The notes under the pieces were generated by a model, which saw only the letters and a list, made by a program, of their open reading frames with translations, made no database searches and was not told the origin of the DNA. Below are positions 43,756 to 53,800 of a DNA stretch of 64,000 nt, in pieces. Made by a program: the position numbers and the translations under genes. Source of the DNA: Verrucomicrobiota bacterium (GTDB lineage: Bacteria > Verrucomicrobiota > Verrucomicrobiia > Verrucomicrobiales > DEV007); the NCBI GenBank assembly GCA_018970725.1, contig JAGWVU010000028.1:1-64000 (forward strand), in the 5' to 3' direction. The number at the start of each line of letters is the position of its first letter. Position 1 is the stretch's first letter.

Positions 43756-43934
43756 GTCTACTCACTAACCCTGATAATCAAGACATACAAACTTTTTTCT
43801 GCGGGATTTTCCGTGCTTTATGGATTTCTCACATGCGAGTTTTCCTGATTTTTTATACTGAATTTGCGAAACATCATTTTTGGCTAGACCAACCCCCCGA
43901 TCGAGTTTAAATTCCATAGTAAGGATCAAATTTC
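43756..43934. promoter_or_regulatory. AT-rich divergent promoter region of OPX and Wzc-like genes
   Basis: This stretch is much more AT-rich than the genes around it, with T-tracts (ACTTTTTTCTG, GATTTTTTATACTG). Promoters for both divergent genes must lie here. No operator palindrome is obvious. Confidence 0.4.
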
Positions 43935-45935
43935 ATGGCTCCGTCTTTCCTCTCCCCTCCTAGCGTTGATTCGGCTCCGGATGCGTCATCGGATTTGAAC
44001 CGCCCTCAGGATATCGATCTGGCCGCCCTTTGGCGCGTCATTTGGAAGCATCGGTCGCTCGTCGGGCTCGTCCTCTTGGCCACCATCGCCATGGCCCTGG
44101 TCTTCCTCAAGGTGGCGACGCCCCTCTATCAAGCCACCGCGACTCTCGAGGCCCGGCCGTTTTCTCCTGAAGTTCAGGAGCAGGATCTCTTCGGCAAAGT
44201 GATCACCGACGGATCGGTCAATGTCTTGACCGAGGAGGATATCGCCACAACGGCGGCCAAGCTGTTGCGCCATGAGTTTTTGTCGAAGGTGGCGGGGGAC
44301 AAGCAGCTTCAGGCGGCGCTCCAGCCGGAATTGGCCCGGGCCGCCCGGGAACAACCCCCGGGCAAGGCGCTTCCCTTGGAGGACGCCATCATCGAATTCC
44401 TCAAAGACTCCGTCACGGTGGAACCGGTCAAGAAAACGCGCCTGATCGACGTGGTGGCGGTGCATTCCGATCCGGCGGTGGCCGCCTTGATCGCCGACAC
44501 GTTTGTCAACGTGGTGATCACCGATGGCATTTCGAGCCGGGCCGCCTTCGCCGGGAAGAAAATCGAGGACCTCGAGGGTGACTTCCGGGATGTGAACAGC
44601 CGGATGGTCGAGTCCCAGCGGCGGATCGCCCTCTACACCCGGCCGGAAGAACTGCGCACGGCGTTGACCGCGTCCCGCAACGAAGCGAAGACCTTGGCCG
44701 GGCGCTACAAGGAGAAGCACCCCAAAATGATCGAGGCGCTGGAAGTGGTCGGCAGGCAGGAGGATGCCCTGGCCCAGGAATTCGAGAAAATCCGTAGCAA
44801 CCCGATCGAGAGTGCCCACTGGCTCGAAGCCTTGGGCAGCGCCAAACCGAGCGAGATCTCCCGCAGCCAGATCGAGAACCTCCTCGCCGCCCGCTATCTC
44901 TTCCTCAGCTCGGAACTCGAGGGAATGCGCAGCCTGCACACCAGCCTCAGCGTCCGGCTCAACGAAGTGCGGATCGCCAACAACGACACCGATCTCGATC
45001 TCCGCCTGTTTCAGAAGGCCGTGATTCCCCGTCTGGACGAAGAGGTCTTCCCGAACAAGCCCCTCGTCATCGCGGGCTCCATCGTGCTCGGCCTCAGCTT
45101 CGGCTCGGTCGCCGCGCTGCTCCTCGCCCTGTTCCGCCCCAGACTCCAAAGCGTCTCGGACTGGCAGGCCGCCACCTCCATCCCCCTCCTCGGGATGATC
45201 AACGAGTTCCCCTCTCCGGAGACCACCCCCTACGAGATGGTGGACGCCACCAAGGGTTTCAATCCACTGATGGAGCAGATCCGCAACCTGCGCATCCGGC
45301 TCGGCTGCCCCAACGCGGGACCTTCCGGATCCCTTCTGATCACCAGCGCCCTGCCCCAGGAAGGCAAGACCTCGGTCGCTTCCGCCCTGGCCCTGTCCAT
45401 GGTCAGGGGCAATCCCGGCAGCGTGGTGCTGGTCGACCTCGACCTGCAACGCCCCTCCGTGCACCGGGACCTCCGGCTCGCCAACGACCTCGGCGTCTCG
45501 GATATTCTCCTCGGCCGGACATCGATCGAAGACGCCCTGATCGAAACCGACGGCCTCATGGTCCTCACCGCCGGCAGCTCCGCCTTCCAAGCCCATGACC
45601 GCCTCAGCAGCAGCGCCTTGGCAGCCTTGATCGCCAACCTCAAGGCGAAGTTCCCCCGGGTCGTGATCGACAGCGCGCCGGTCCTGCCCGCGGCGGATAC
45701 CCTCCTGATCGGAGCCCTTTGCGATGAGGTTCTGCTCCTCGCCAATACCAAGTCCACCCCGGTGCCGTCCTTCCGCCAGGCCGAACAGGAACTCACCGCG
45801 GCCGGAGCCAGAATCCGCGGCGGCATTCTGAACCAACTGCCGATGCGCAACCACAAAGCCTCCCCCCAATACAAGTATTTGCTCAAGGCTTACGATCAGT
45901 TGTCGCGGCGCCTCATTCCCCAACCGTCCCGGTAA
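43935..45935 (+). CDS. Wzc-like polysaccharide co-polymerase / BY-kinase
   Basis: The 666-residue protein has a Wzz domain between two membrane segments (about 35-55, VLLATIAMALVFL; about 375-397). A coiled coil lies between them. A cytoplasmic BY-kinase follows, with Walker A ALPQEGKTSVAS near 470-482, Walker A' VVLVDLDLQRPS near 497-508 and Walker B VVIDSAPVLP near 576. The C-terminal tail has only Tyr in YKYLLKAYDQ, fewer than the usual Tyr cluster. It regulates chain length and export with the OPX proteins. Confidence 0.9.
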   Translation: MAPSFLSPPSVDSAPDASSDLNRPQDIDLAALWRVIWKHRSLVGLVLLATIAMALVFLKVATPLYQATATLEARPFSPEVQEQDLFGKVITDGSVNVLTEEDIATTAAKLLRHEFLSKVAGDKQLQAALQPELARAAREQPPGKALPLEDAIIEFLKDSVTVEPVKKTRLIDVVAVHSDPAVAALIADTFVNVVITDGISSRAAFAGKKIEDLEGDFRDVNSRMVESQRRIALYTRPEELRTALTASRNEAKTLAGRYKEKHPKMIEALEVVGRQEDALAQEFEKIRSNPIESAHWLEALGSAKPSEISRSQIENLLAARYLFLSSELEGMRSLHTSLSVRLNEVRIANNDTDLDLRLFQKAVIPRLDEEVFPNKPLVIAGSIVLGLSFGSVAALLLALFRPRLQSVSDWQAATSIPLLGMINEFPSPETTPYEMVDATKGFNPLMEQIRNLRIRLGCPNAGPSGSLLITSALPQEGKTSVASALALSMVRGNPGSVVLVDLDLQRPSVHRDLRLANDLGVSDILLGRTSIEDALIETDGLMVLTAGSSAFQAHDRLSSSALAALIANLKAKFPRVVIDSAPVLPAADTLLIGALCDEVLLLANTKSTPVPSFRQAEQELTAAGARIRGGILNQLPMRNHKASPQYKYLLKAYDQLSRRLIPQPSR

Positions 45936-46030
45936 CGGACCGCTGGGGACCTCCCTCCGAATCCGGATTGCGTCTTCTTTCTTCCGAGGCTTAAGTCGCC
46001 GCTCGTGCGCGGACGACCGCGCTTGGATCC

Positions 46031-46993
46031 ATGCAAAAGCCGGACAAAATTTACGTGGCGGGTCACCGCGGGATGGTGGGCAACGCCATCGTGCGCGCCC
46101 TGCGCCAACAGGGACCCCACGAAATCATCACCGCGACCCATGCCGAGCTCGATCTGACCCGCCAGAGCGCAGTGGAGGATTTCATGAGGCATCACCGGCC
46201 CGATGTGGTCGTGCTCGCCGCGGCCAAGGTCGGAGGCATCCACGCCAACGCCACTTACCCCGCGGATTTCATTTACGAGAATCTGCTGATCGCCTCCAAC
46301 CTCGTTCACGCGGCCCATCTCACGGAGGCGCGGCGCTTGCTGTTCCTTGGCAGTTCCTGCATTTACCCGAAATTCGCGCCTCAACCGCTCACCGAGGAAA
46401 GCCTCCTCACCGGCCCCCTGGAACCGACCAACGAGGCCTATGCCTTGGCCAAGATCGCCGGACTGAAATTGTGCGAACACTATCGCACCCAATATGGCCG
46501 CCTCTTCCATTCGGCCATGCCCTGCAACCTCTACGGTCCCGGGGACAATTACCACCCCGAAAACTCCCACGTCATCCCCGCCCTCATCCGCCGGTTCCAC
46601 GAAGCCACCCAAGCCCGCCTCCCCCAAGTCGTCGTCTGGGGCTCAGGCACCCCGCTCCGGGAATTCCTCCACGTGGACGATCTCGCCTCCGGGTGCCTTC
46701 ATCTCCTTGGTCTGGAAAATCCCCCTTCCCTCGTGAACGTCGGTTCAGGAAGCGAAATCTCCATTGCCGCTCTGGCCCGGTTGGTGGCCGACACCGTCGG
46801 CTACCCGGGTGAAATCGTCTTCGACTCCTCCAAACCGGATGGCACCCCGCGGAAAGTCCTCGACTCCTCCCGCATGGAATCCCTCGGTTGGGCTCCGGCC
46901 GTCGATCTCCCTTCCGGGCTCGCCGCCGTCTATCCGGATTTTCTCCGGATCGAGTCCGCACGCGCCGCCGCGGCTCACTTGCCGATTCCGTAG
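46031..46993 (+). CDS. fcl: GDP-L-fucose synthase
   Basis: The 320-residue extended SDR epimerase/reductase has the nucleotide motif AGHRGMVG. The catalytic residues lie in GSSCIYPK (Ser) and [11 protein letters not shown] (Tyr and Lys), and [19 protein letters not shown] is diagnostic. It converts GDP-4-keto-6-deoxy-mannose to GDP-L-fucose. The partner GDP-mannose dehydratase (gmd) is not in this window. Its end overlaps the UDP-glucose dehydrogenase gene by 19 bases in convergent orientation. Confidence 0.93.
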   Translation: MQKPDKIYVAGHRGMVGNAIVRALRQQGPHEIITATHAELDLTRQSAVEDFMRHHRPDVVVLAAAKVGGIHANATYPADFIYENLLIASNLVHAAHLTEARRLLFLGSSCIYPKFAPQPLTEESLLTGPLEPTNEAYALAKIAGLKLCEHYRTQYGRLFHSAMPCNLYGPGDNYHPENSHVIPALIRRFHEATQARLPQVVVWGSGTPLREFLHVDDLASGCLHLLGLENPPSLVNVGSGSEISIAALARLVADTVGYPGEIVFDSSKPDGTPRKVLDSSRMESLGWAPAVDLPSGLAAVYPDFLRIESARAAAAHLPIP

Positions 46994-48336
46994 GCCCGGA
47001 AGCCGATCTCCCGCAATTTCTCCAAGTTCAGGATGTTCCGGCCGTCGAAGAGAAACGCCGGCTTCGGCATGGTCGCGAAGATCGACCCATAATCCAGGGT
47101 GCGGAACTCGTCCCACTCGGTCACCACGGCGATCGCGTGCGCTCCGGAGCAGGCCTCGGCCGCGCTCCGCGCCACGCTGAGCCGCGGGTTGCGCGCCTCC
47201 TTGCCGAAAAGGTCCGCCACGATTTGCTCCTCACCGACCTTGGGATCGTAGACGACCACGTTGGCGTGCTCCGACAACAAATCCCGGCAGACCTGGATGG
47301 CCGCGGATTCCCGGGTGTCGTTGGTGTCCTTTTTGAAGGCAAATCCGAGCACCGCGATCCGCTTGTCCGCGACCGTGTTGTAAAGGGTTTTCACCAGCGT
47401 GCTGGAGAAGCGGCCCTTTTGCCAGTCGTTCATCCGGATCACGCTCTCCCAATAATCCGCCACCTCCGGCAGCCCGAAGTGCTCGCACAGGTAGACCAGA
47501 TTCAACACGTCTTTCTGGAAGCAGGACCCCCCGAAGCCCACCGATGCCTTGAGAAACTTTGGTCCGATCCGGCTGTCCCGCCCGATGGCGTGCGCCACCT
47601 CGTCCACATCCGCCCCGGTGGCCTCGCAGAGCGCCGAGATGGCGTTGATCGAGGAAATCCGCTGCGCGAGGAACGCGTTGGCCACCAACTTGGAAAGCTC
47701 CGATGACCAGAGATTCGTCGTGATGATCCGCTCCCGGGGCACCCAGCGGGCGTAAATCCCGGCCAAGGCCTCGATCGCCGCCGATCCCTCGGGAGTCCGT
47801 TCCCCACCGATCAAGACGCGGTCCGGATTCAAAAGGTCAGCCACTGCCGTACCTTCCGCCAAAAATTCCGGGTTCGAGAGCACCTGACACTTCGCCGCCG
47901 ACGGATGCGCCTCCAGAATCTCCTGGATCGTCGTCGCCGTCCGCACCGGCACCGTCGATTTCTCCACGATGATCTTCGGCGTGGTCGCCACTTCCGCGAT
48001 GGTCCGGGCCACCGACTCCACATACCGCAAATCCGCCGCCCGTCCGGCCCCGATCCCGTTCATCTTCGTCGGCGTGTTCACCGACACAAAAATGATGTCC
48101 GCCTCGCGAATCGCTCCGGTCACATCCGTCGAAAAAAACAGGTTCCGCCCCCGGGCCTCACGGACCAGATCATCCAGTCCCGGCTCGTAAATCGGGAGTT
48201 TGTCGGAATTCCAAGCCGCGATCCTCTTTTCGTTGAGATCGACCACCGTGACCCGGACATCCGGGGCCTTGCAGGCGATCATGGCCATGGTCGGTCCGCC
48301 GACGTAGCCGGCTCCGATGCAACAGATTTTGCTCAT
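46975..48336 (-). CDS. ugd: UDP-glucose 6-dehydrogenase, eukaryote-like type
   Basis: The 453-residue enzyme oxidises UDP-glucose to UDP-glucuronate. The N-terminal [17 protein letters not shown] is the NAD motif and the catalytic Cys is in [12 protein letters not shown]. Long stretches ([40 protein letters not shown]) are much closer to the animal-type enzyme than to short bacterial Ugd proteins. It is followed on the same strand by nothing; upstream (same strand) is the UDP-glucuronate decarboxylase, 21 bases away, so both form UDP-xylose in sequence. Confidence 0.95.
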   Translation of the reverse strand: MSKICCIGAGYVGGPTMAMIACKAPDVRVTVVDLNEKRIAAWNSDKLPIYEPGLDDLVREARGRNLFFSTDVTGAIREADIIFVSVNTPTKMNGIGAGRAADLRYVESVARTIAEVATTPKIIVEKSTVPVRTATTIQEILEAHPSAAKCQVLSNPEFLAEGTAVADLLNPDRVLIGGERTPEGSAAIEALAGIYARWVPRERIITTNLWSSELSKLVANAFLAQRISSINAISALCEATGADVDEVAHAIGRDSRIGPKFLKASVGFGGSCFQKDVLNLVYLCEHFGLPEVADYWESVIRMNDWQKGRFSSTLVKTLYNTVADKRIAVLGFAFKKDTNDTRESAAIQVCRDLLSEHANVVVYDPKVGEEQIVADLFGKEARNPRLSVARSAAEACSGAHAIAVVTEWDEFRTLDYGSIFATMPKPAFLFDGRNILNLEKLREIGFRAYGIGK

Positions 48337-48357
48337 GGTAGGCTGGGAAAATTCGGT

Positions 48358-49287
48358 TCAGATCTGTGTCTTGAAATAGGCGATGGTCCGGCCCAAGCCT
48401 TCCTCCAACGGGATCGATGGCGCCCATCCTCCGAGATACTTGTGGGCCACGCTGATGTCCGGCCGACGTTGCTTCGGATCGTCTCCCGGCAGCGGGCGAT
48501 GCGTGATCTTGGACCGGCTGCCCGTCAGTCGGATCGTCAACTCGGCCAACTCAAGCATCGTGAATTCATCCGGGTTCCCGATGTTCACCGGACCGATCGT
48601 GCCGGTCTGGTTCATCGTCCGCGTCATCGCCTCCAAAAGATCGTCGACGAAGCAAAACGAGCGGGTCTGCGTGCCGTCCCCGTAGATCGTGAGGTCTTCC
48701 CCGCGCAGGGCCTGGACAATGAAATTCGACACCACCCGCCCGTCGTTCGGGTGCATCCGGGGCCCGTAGGTGTTGAAGATCCGGACGATCCGGACATCGA
48801 CGCCGTTCTGGCGGTGGTAATCCATGAAAAGGGTCTCCGCGACCCGCTTGCCCTCATCGTAACAGGAGCGGATCCCGATCGGGTTCACGTTCCCCCAGTA
48901 GCTTTCCGGCTGCGGATGCACCGCCGGATCCCCGTAGACCTCGGAGGTGCTCGCCTGCAGGATCCGGGCCCGGATCCGCTTCGCCAGCCCCAGCGAATTG
49001 ATCGCCCCCATCACCGAAGTCTTCACCGTCTTGATCGCATTGTATTGGTAGTGGGGCGGCGAAGCCGGGCAGGCCAGATTGTAGATCTGATCCACCTCGC
49101 ACTTGAAAGGATCGATGACATCATGGCGCACCAGCTCGAAGTCCGGCCGCCCCAAGAGATGGGAGATGTTGTCCTTACGCCCCGTGAAAAAGTTGTCGAG
49201 GCAGATCACCTCGTGCCCCTCACCCAAAAGTCGGTCACAGAGGTGGGAACCAAGGAATCCGGCACCGCCGGTGATGAGAATGCGCAT
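48358..49287 (-). CDS. uxs: UDP-glucuronate decarboxylase (UDP-xylose synthase)
   Basis: The 309-residue SDR enzyme has [15 protein letters not shown] at its start. [31 protein letters not shown] and [10 protein letters not shown] are characteristic of Uxs. It converts UDP-glucuronate to UDP-xylose. It is co-oriented with and just upstream of ugd, so UDP-glucose is turned into UDP-xylose by two consecutive gene products. Together with fcl, it suggests an exopolysaccharide containing fucose and xylose or glucuronate. Confidence 0.93.
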   Translation of the reverse strand: MRILITGGAGFLGSHLCDRLLGEGHEVICLDNFFTGRKDNISHLLGRPDFELVRHDVIDPFKCEVDQIYNLACPASPPHYQYNAIKTVKTSVMGAINSLGLAKRIRARILQASTSEVYGDPAVHPQPESYWGNVNPIGIRSCYDEGKRVAETLFMDYHRQNGVDVRIVRIFNTYGPRMHPNDGRVVSNFIVQALRGEDLTIYGDGTQTRSFCFVDDLLEAMTRTMNQTGTIGPVNIGNPDEFTMLELAELTIRLTGSRSKITHRPLPGDDPKQRRPDISVAHKYLGGWAPSIPLEEGLGRTIAYFKTQI

Positions 49288-49404
49288 GGGATCGAGTCTG
49301 GTTTTCTAATCGTCAATTTTGCGGGAAATTCAACCGAATTGAATCTGTTTCCTCGGGCCTCCCGCGCCAAGGCGGCGTCACCCGCCTCCGCGCGCGGAGC
49401 CGGT

Positions 49405-50814
49405 TCAATAGGCTCTCTCGGACGGCGCGATCGCTTCCTTCACCGTCATGAAGATGATGCCGATATCCAGAAGGATCGACCATTGGCGGATGTAGGCGAT
49501 GTCCCAACGAACCCGGTTCCGCACATCGCGCGGATGGATCGCCTCACCCCGGCAGCCCTTGACCTGAGCCAACCCCGTGATCCCCGGCTTGGCAAACCGG
49601 CGCACCGGATAGTTCTTGCTGACGTTGGTGAAAATCTCGTCGTGGCTCGGCAAATGCGGCCGGGGCCCCACCACGCTCATGTCCCCCACCAGCACGTTGT
49701 AGAACTGCGGCAGCTCGTCCAAGCTGAACCGGCGCAGGAACGCCCCTCCTTTGAACACCCGGGGGTCGTGCTTCCGGGCTTGCACCGACTCGTCCCGCGG
49801 AGCCGCGGTCATGGTCCGGAACTTGACGATCGGGAACGAACGCCCGCCCCGTCCCGTGCGACGCTGCACGAAGAACAGAGGACCCGGGGAGTGCAGGCGA
49901 TGGATGATCGAAACCATCAGCGCCACCGGCGGCAGCACGAAGGCGAGCGCCACCAGGGCGATCCCGACGTCCAGCACCCGCTTCATCATCTGGTTCACCG
50001 GATTCTCCAAAGGCTCCGGCATCGTGAACACCAGGTCCGTGGAACCGAGGCAATGGGGCACCAGTTTGCGTCCGTAGCGCGAAGTCAGATCCTCGTAGAG
50101 CATGAAACGGATGGAGCGATGGTCACAAAACTGGGACAGCGCAAGGATGATGTCGTCATGCCAGTGCGCATTGACCACGATCACTCCTTCCACCTCCTGC
50201 TCGGCACAAATGGCGTCCAAGTCTCCGATCGTCCCGAGCTTGCGCACCCCGCAATCCTCGGAATCCCCCTGTGCGAAGTCCACATAACCGGCCACCCGGA
50301 TCCCCTGGAATTCCCCCTTGCGGACCCGGGTCCGGAAACGGCGGGCGTCGCGGGCATTGGCGATGAGGAGGACCGGAGCGGCGTCCTCCCTTTTGGTGGA
50401 GTAAAACCACCGGCTCAAAAGCGCCGGCATCTGCGCGTTGGTCCAGAAAACCCAGCCGCCGTAGATGGCGAACCAAGTGATCAAAAGGGCGCGCGAGAGG
50501 TCGGGCTCCCCTGACAGGAACAAGGAACCGAGAACCGCGACCAACGGGAAGGTGAACTGCCTCTGACTGAGCGAGAACTTGCGGCGGTCCGTCAGGGTGA
50601 AGAGATTGCCCCGGTTGCGCGAACGAGTGATATACTCGATGAGCACGGCTCCATAAAAGATCCCTGCATATTTCGCGTAGACCATCCATTCCGCATGGAT
50701 TTGCGGCTGGATCACTTGGAAGAAGAGAAAGACCAATCCCATGAGAATCAAGGTAATTCCCCCTTGGATCAGAACATGAAAGCGCAGCAGACCGTTGGGA
50801 CGTTCAATAAACAT
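49405..50814 (-). CDS. Polyprenyl-phosphate glycosyl-1-phosphate transferase (WcaJ-like)
   Basis: The 469-residue protein has about four N-terminal membrane helices (LFFQVIQPQIHAEW precedes one), a CoA-binding-like middle part (APVLLIANARDARRF), and a catalytic domain starting KRVLDVGIALVALAFVLPP. VKFRTM, FSLDELPQFYNVLVGDMSVVG and PRPHLP are family motifs. It transfers a hexose-1-phosphate to undecaprenyl phosphate, the first step of repeat-unit assembly. It is the initiating enzyme of the exopolysaccharide locus. The N-terminal domain is shorter than in E. coli WcaJ. Confidence 0.9.
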   Translation of the reverse strand: MFIERPNGLLRFHVLIQGGITLILMGLVFLFFQVIQPQIHAEWMVYAKYAGIFYGAVLIEYITRSRNRGNLFTLTDRRKFSLSQRQFTFPLVAVLGSLFLSGEPDLSRALLITWFAIYGGWVFWTNAQMPALLSRWFYSTKREDAAPVLLIANARDARRFRTRVRKGEFQGIRVAGYVDFAQGDSEDCGVRKLGTIGDLDAICAEQEVEGVIVVNAHWHDDIILALSQFCDHRSIRFMLYEDLTSRYGRKLVPHCLGSTDLVFTMPEPLENPVNQMMKRVLDVGIALVALAFVLPPVALMVSIIHRLHSPGPLFFVQRRTGRGGRSFPIVKFRTMTAAPRDESVQARKHDPRVFKGGAFLRRFSLDELPQFYNVLVGDMSVVGPRPHLPSHDEIFTNVSKNYPVRRFAKPGITGLAQVKGCRGEAIHPRDVRNRVRWDIAYIRQWSILLDIGIIFMTVKEAIAPSERAY

Positions 50815-50857
50815 GGCTGTGTTTTTCTAGGGTTGAAATTCAGATTTCTTCAGGTGA

Positions 50858-53800
50858 TCAGCGGGGCAGGATCCTCACCATGCCACGTTCCGCCAATCCA
50901 TCGTCGAAATAGCCTCCAAGCAGATTCTGCTCTTGGAAATAGACCGCGCGGATCGTGATCGCCCGTCCGTTGCCGTCGGTGACATTCCAGACCAGGAATC
51001 CGGTGGTCGCATCAAAGATTCCCGGGGCGTCGGACAGACCCCAGACGATGGAATTGCCGCCAATCGCCGCCTCCAACTCGAGATCGGTCGGCGCCCCCAA
51101 CAGATCCACGGTGGCCTCCGCCTTCTTGATCTGTCCTTGCAGGGTTCCCGGCGTGTAGCGGCATCCGATGGCCTGGAGATCGATCCCGGCTCCCAGGTCG
51201 CCCAGGCTCCACTTGAGAGAGCCGTTGAACTCACTGATCCCTGGATTGGCCACCCAGGCGACCGTCCCTTTCAGGGTATCCACTTTGCCGCCCGCCACGG
51301 CGGACGTCGCATCAATCACCAGCTGGCGGTTGCTCACCTTCACAGACTGCGTGAAGCGGGTGCCGTCCCCCATCGTGAGCTCAAGGTGCCCGTTGAGCTT
51401 GGTGTCCAGGGTCAGGAATCCAAAACCGTTCCCCACTCCGCTCACCCCCTCGGGCGCGGGAATCAGGATGGTGTGGCGGCCCGCCCCACGGCTCGCTGCC
51501 GACACCGGAAAGAGGTCGGCGTTGTCACCCAGGCCATCCCCATCCGTGTCCACGCTCTCGGACGGATCGTTCGGGAAGGCGTCCGCATCGTCCGCCACGC
51601 CATCCCCATCCAGGTCGCCCACCGGGCCCGGGGCGTTCGCCAAAGCGGGCACTGGCGCCGGAAGATGCTTGAAGAGCGCGAGACCGCTGACCTTGGCGCG
51701 ACCCGTGACCGAAGTGAACTGGATGGAGATCACCCCGGCAGGGCTCGGTTTCAGCGTGAAGACGCGCTGCACCGCTTTGCTGAGACCGCCGGCCGCCACC
51801 ACGATGTCGAAGTTATCCAGCACCAGCGCCCCGTTGACACGGACATCAAAGACCCGCTTCCCGGCCCCCATGGAAACCACTTCGGCAAAGTAGAGCTCCA
51901 ATTTGTGATAAGCGGCCGGATCCAACCCGTTCAAGGTGTAGCCAAAGTTCCCGTTGCGATCCGTGCGGAACAGCGGGGCGGGCACCCCGGACGGCACTCC
52001 CGTCACCGTGGCCGAAGAGGAGGAGGTGCTCCCCCCGCTGAAACTCGCATCCGCCCCGAAACCTCCGATGGGCCCGCCGCCCGCATTGATCGAACGCACG
52101 ATCTGGAGCGGTCCGAGAACGGTGTTGTCGCCCACCCCGTTCCCATCCGCGTCCGCCCACTCTGCTGGATTGGCCGGGAAGGCATCGCCGTTATCCCCGT
52201 AACCATCCCCGTCCGCGTCCGCCCACTCCGCCGGATTGGCCGGGAAAACGTCGGCACCGTTGTTCACCCCATCCCCATCACTATCGAAAGCGGTGATCGC
52301 GATCTGCCGGAAGATCCCGATTCCATCCAGCTTGGCCTCTCCCTTGACCGAAACAAAACGGAGGGTCGCCCGGCCCGACGCGTCCGCCCGGAAAATCACT
52401 CCCCGCAGCACGGCCTTGTTGCGCCCGCCCGCGGCGGCAAACACGTCGAGGTCGTTGAGACGAAGCACATTGTTGAACCACACGTCAAAGAGACGATCCC
52501 CGGGGCGGGTCCCAGTGTCTTCCGAGAGATAAAGTTCCGCCTTGTGATAACCAAACGGCACCAGCCCCGTGAGAGTGTAGGCGAAGTTACCCGTCCTCGA
52601 GGTCCGGTGGATGTTCACGGAAACCCCGGGCAACCCCTTCACCGCGAACGATTTCACCGACTTCACGGAGCCGCCGGAGAATCCGGAGTCCCCCTTGAAA
52701 GCGCCCGTCGCGGCGCCGCCGGCGTTGGTCAAACGGATCGGAAGGACGCCTCCGAGCGTGACATTGTCTCCGGCGCCGTCTCCGTTCGAATCTTTCCAAT
52801 CCAACGGATCGTTGGGGAAAAGATCGGCATTGTCCCCATATCCATCTCCATCCGTGTCTTTCCAATCCTTCGGATCGGCCGGGAACAAGTCTTGTTCGTT
52901 GGGGACACCGTCACCATCGCTGTCCGCCACCGTCACGGCGGACTGTTGATGGAGCACGAGCCCCCGCAGGTTGGCCCCTCCCACGACCGAGACAAAACGG
53001 ATCGTGGCCTTGCCGGTGGCGTCCGATTTGAAAATCAGGCTCCGTGAGATGGCCTTCTTCTGCCCTCCGGCGGAAGCGAAGATATCAAAGTCGTTGAGCC
53101 GCAGGACATCGTTGGTGAAGACATCAAAGCGACGGGCTCCGGTCTTGGTCATGGAAGTCTCCGCCAAATGAAGATCCACCCGGTGGTAGGCGGAGGGCAT
53201 CAGCCCGCTGAAGACGTAACTGAAACTGCCACTGCGCGAAGTCCGGAAAACATCGGAAGGCACCGAGCCCGGAATGCCTTTGATATCGAGGCGCCTCAGG
53301 GAACCCGCCGTTCCGCCGGTGAAGTTCGAGTCCTGGATATAAGAGCCCACGGTGCCCCCGCCGGCGTTGACGGCACGGATCAAGCGCACCGCTCCCAACC
53401 GCACATTGTCCCCCACGCCATCCCGGTTCGTGTCGGCCCACTCCGCCGGGTCCGCCGGAAAAACATCCGCCGCGTCCGGCACGCCGTCGCCATCGGTGTC
53501 GGCCACCGTGACCGAAAGATGCTTCGAGAGGGTGATGGCGTTGACCTTGGCCGTGCCGGTCACCCCGGTGAACTGAATGAGGATCTTGCCGGCGGCGTCG
53601 GGCTTCACCGTGACGGTCTTGGTCCACGCCTTGTTCGCCCCGGCCGCGACCACGAAAAGATCCACGTCATCGAGGACCGGTTTTCCATTCACCGCGACAT
53701 CGAATTTGCGCTTTCCGGCCTCCGTCCACGCCGTTTCCGCAAAGTGAAGATCCACGCTATGATAGGAGGCGGACGTCAAACCCGCGAACGTATAACTGAA

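Noticed and set aside
47905-50514. Long plus-strand open frame across ugd, uxs and the transferase gene
   Set aside because: It spans three well-supported minus-strand genes and encodes His/Arg/Pro-rich sequence without motif; a GC-driven shadow.
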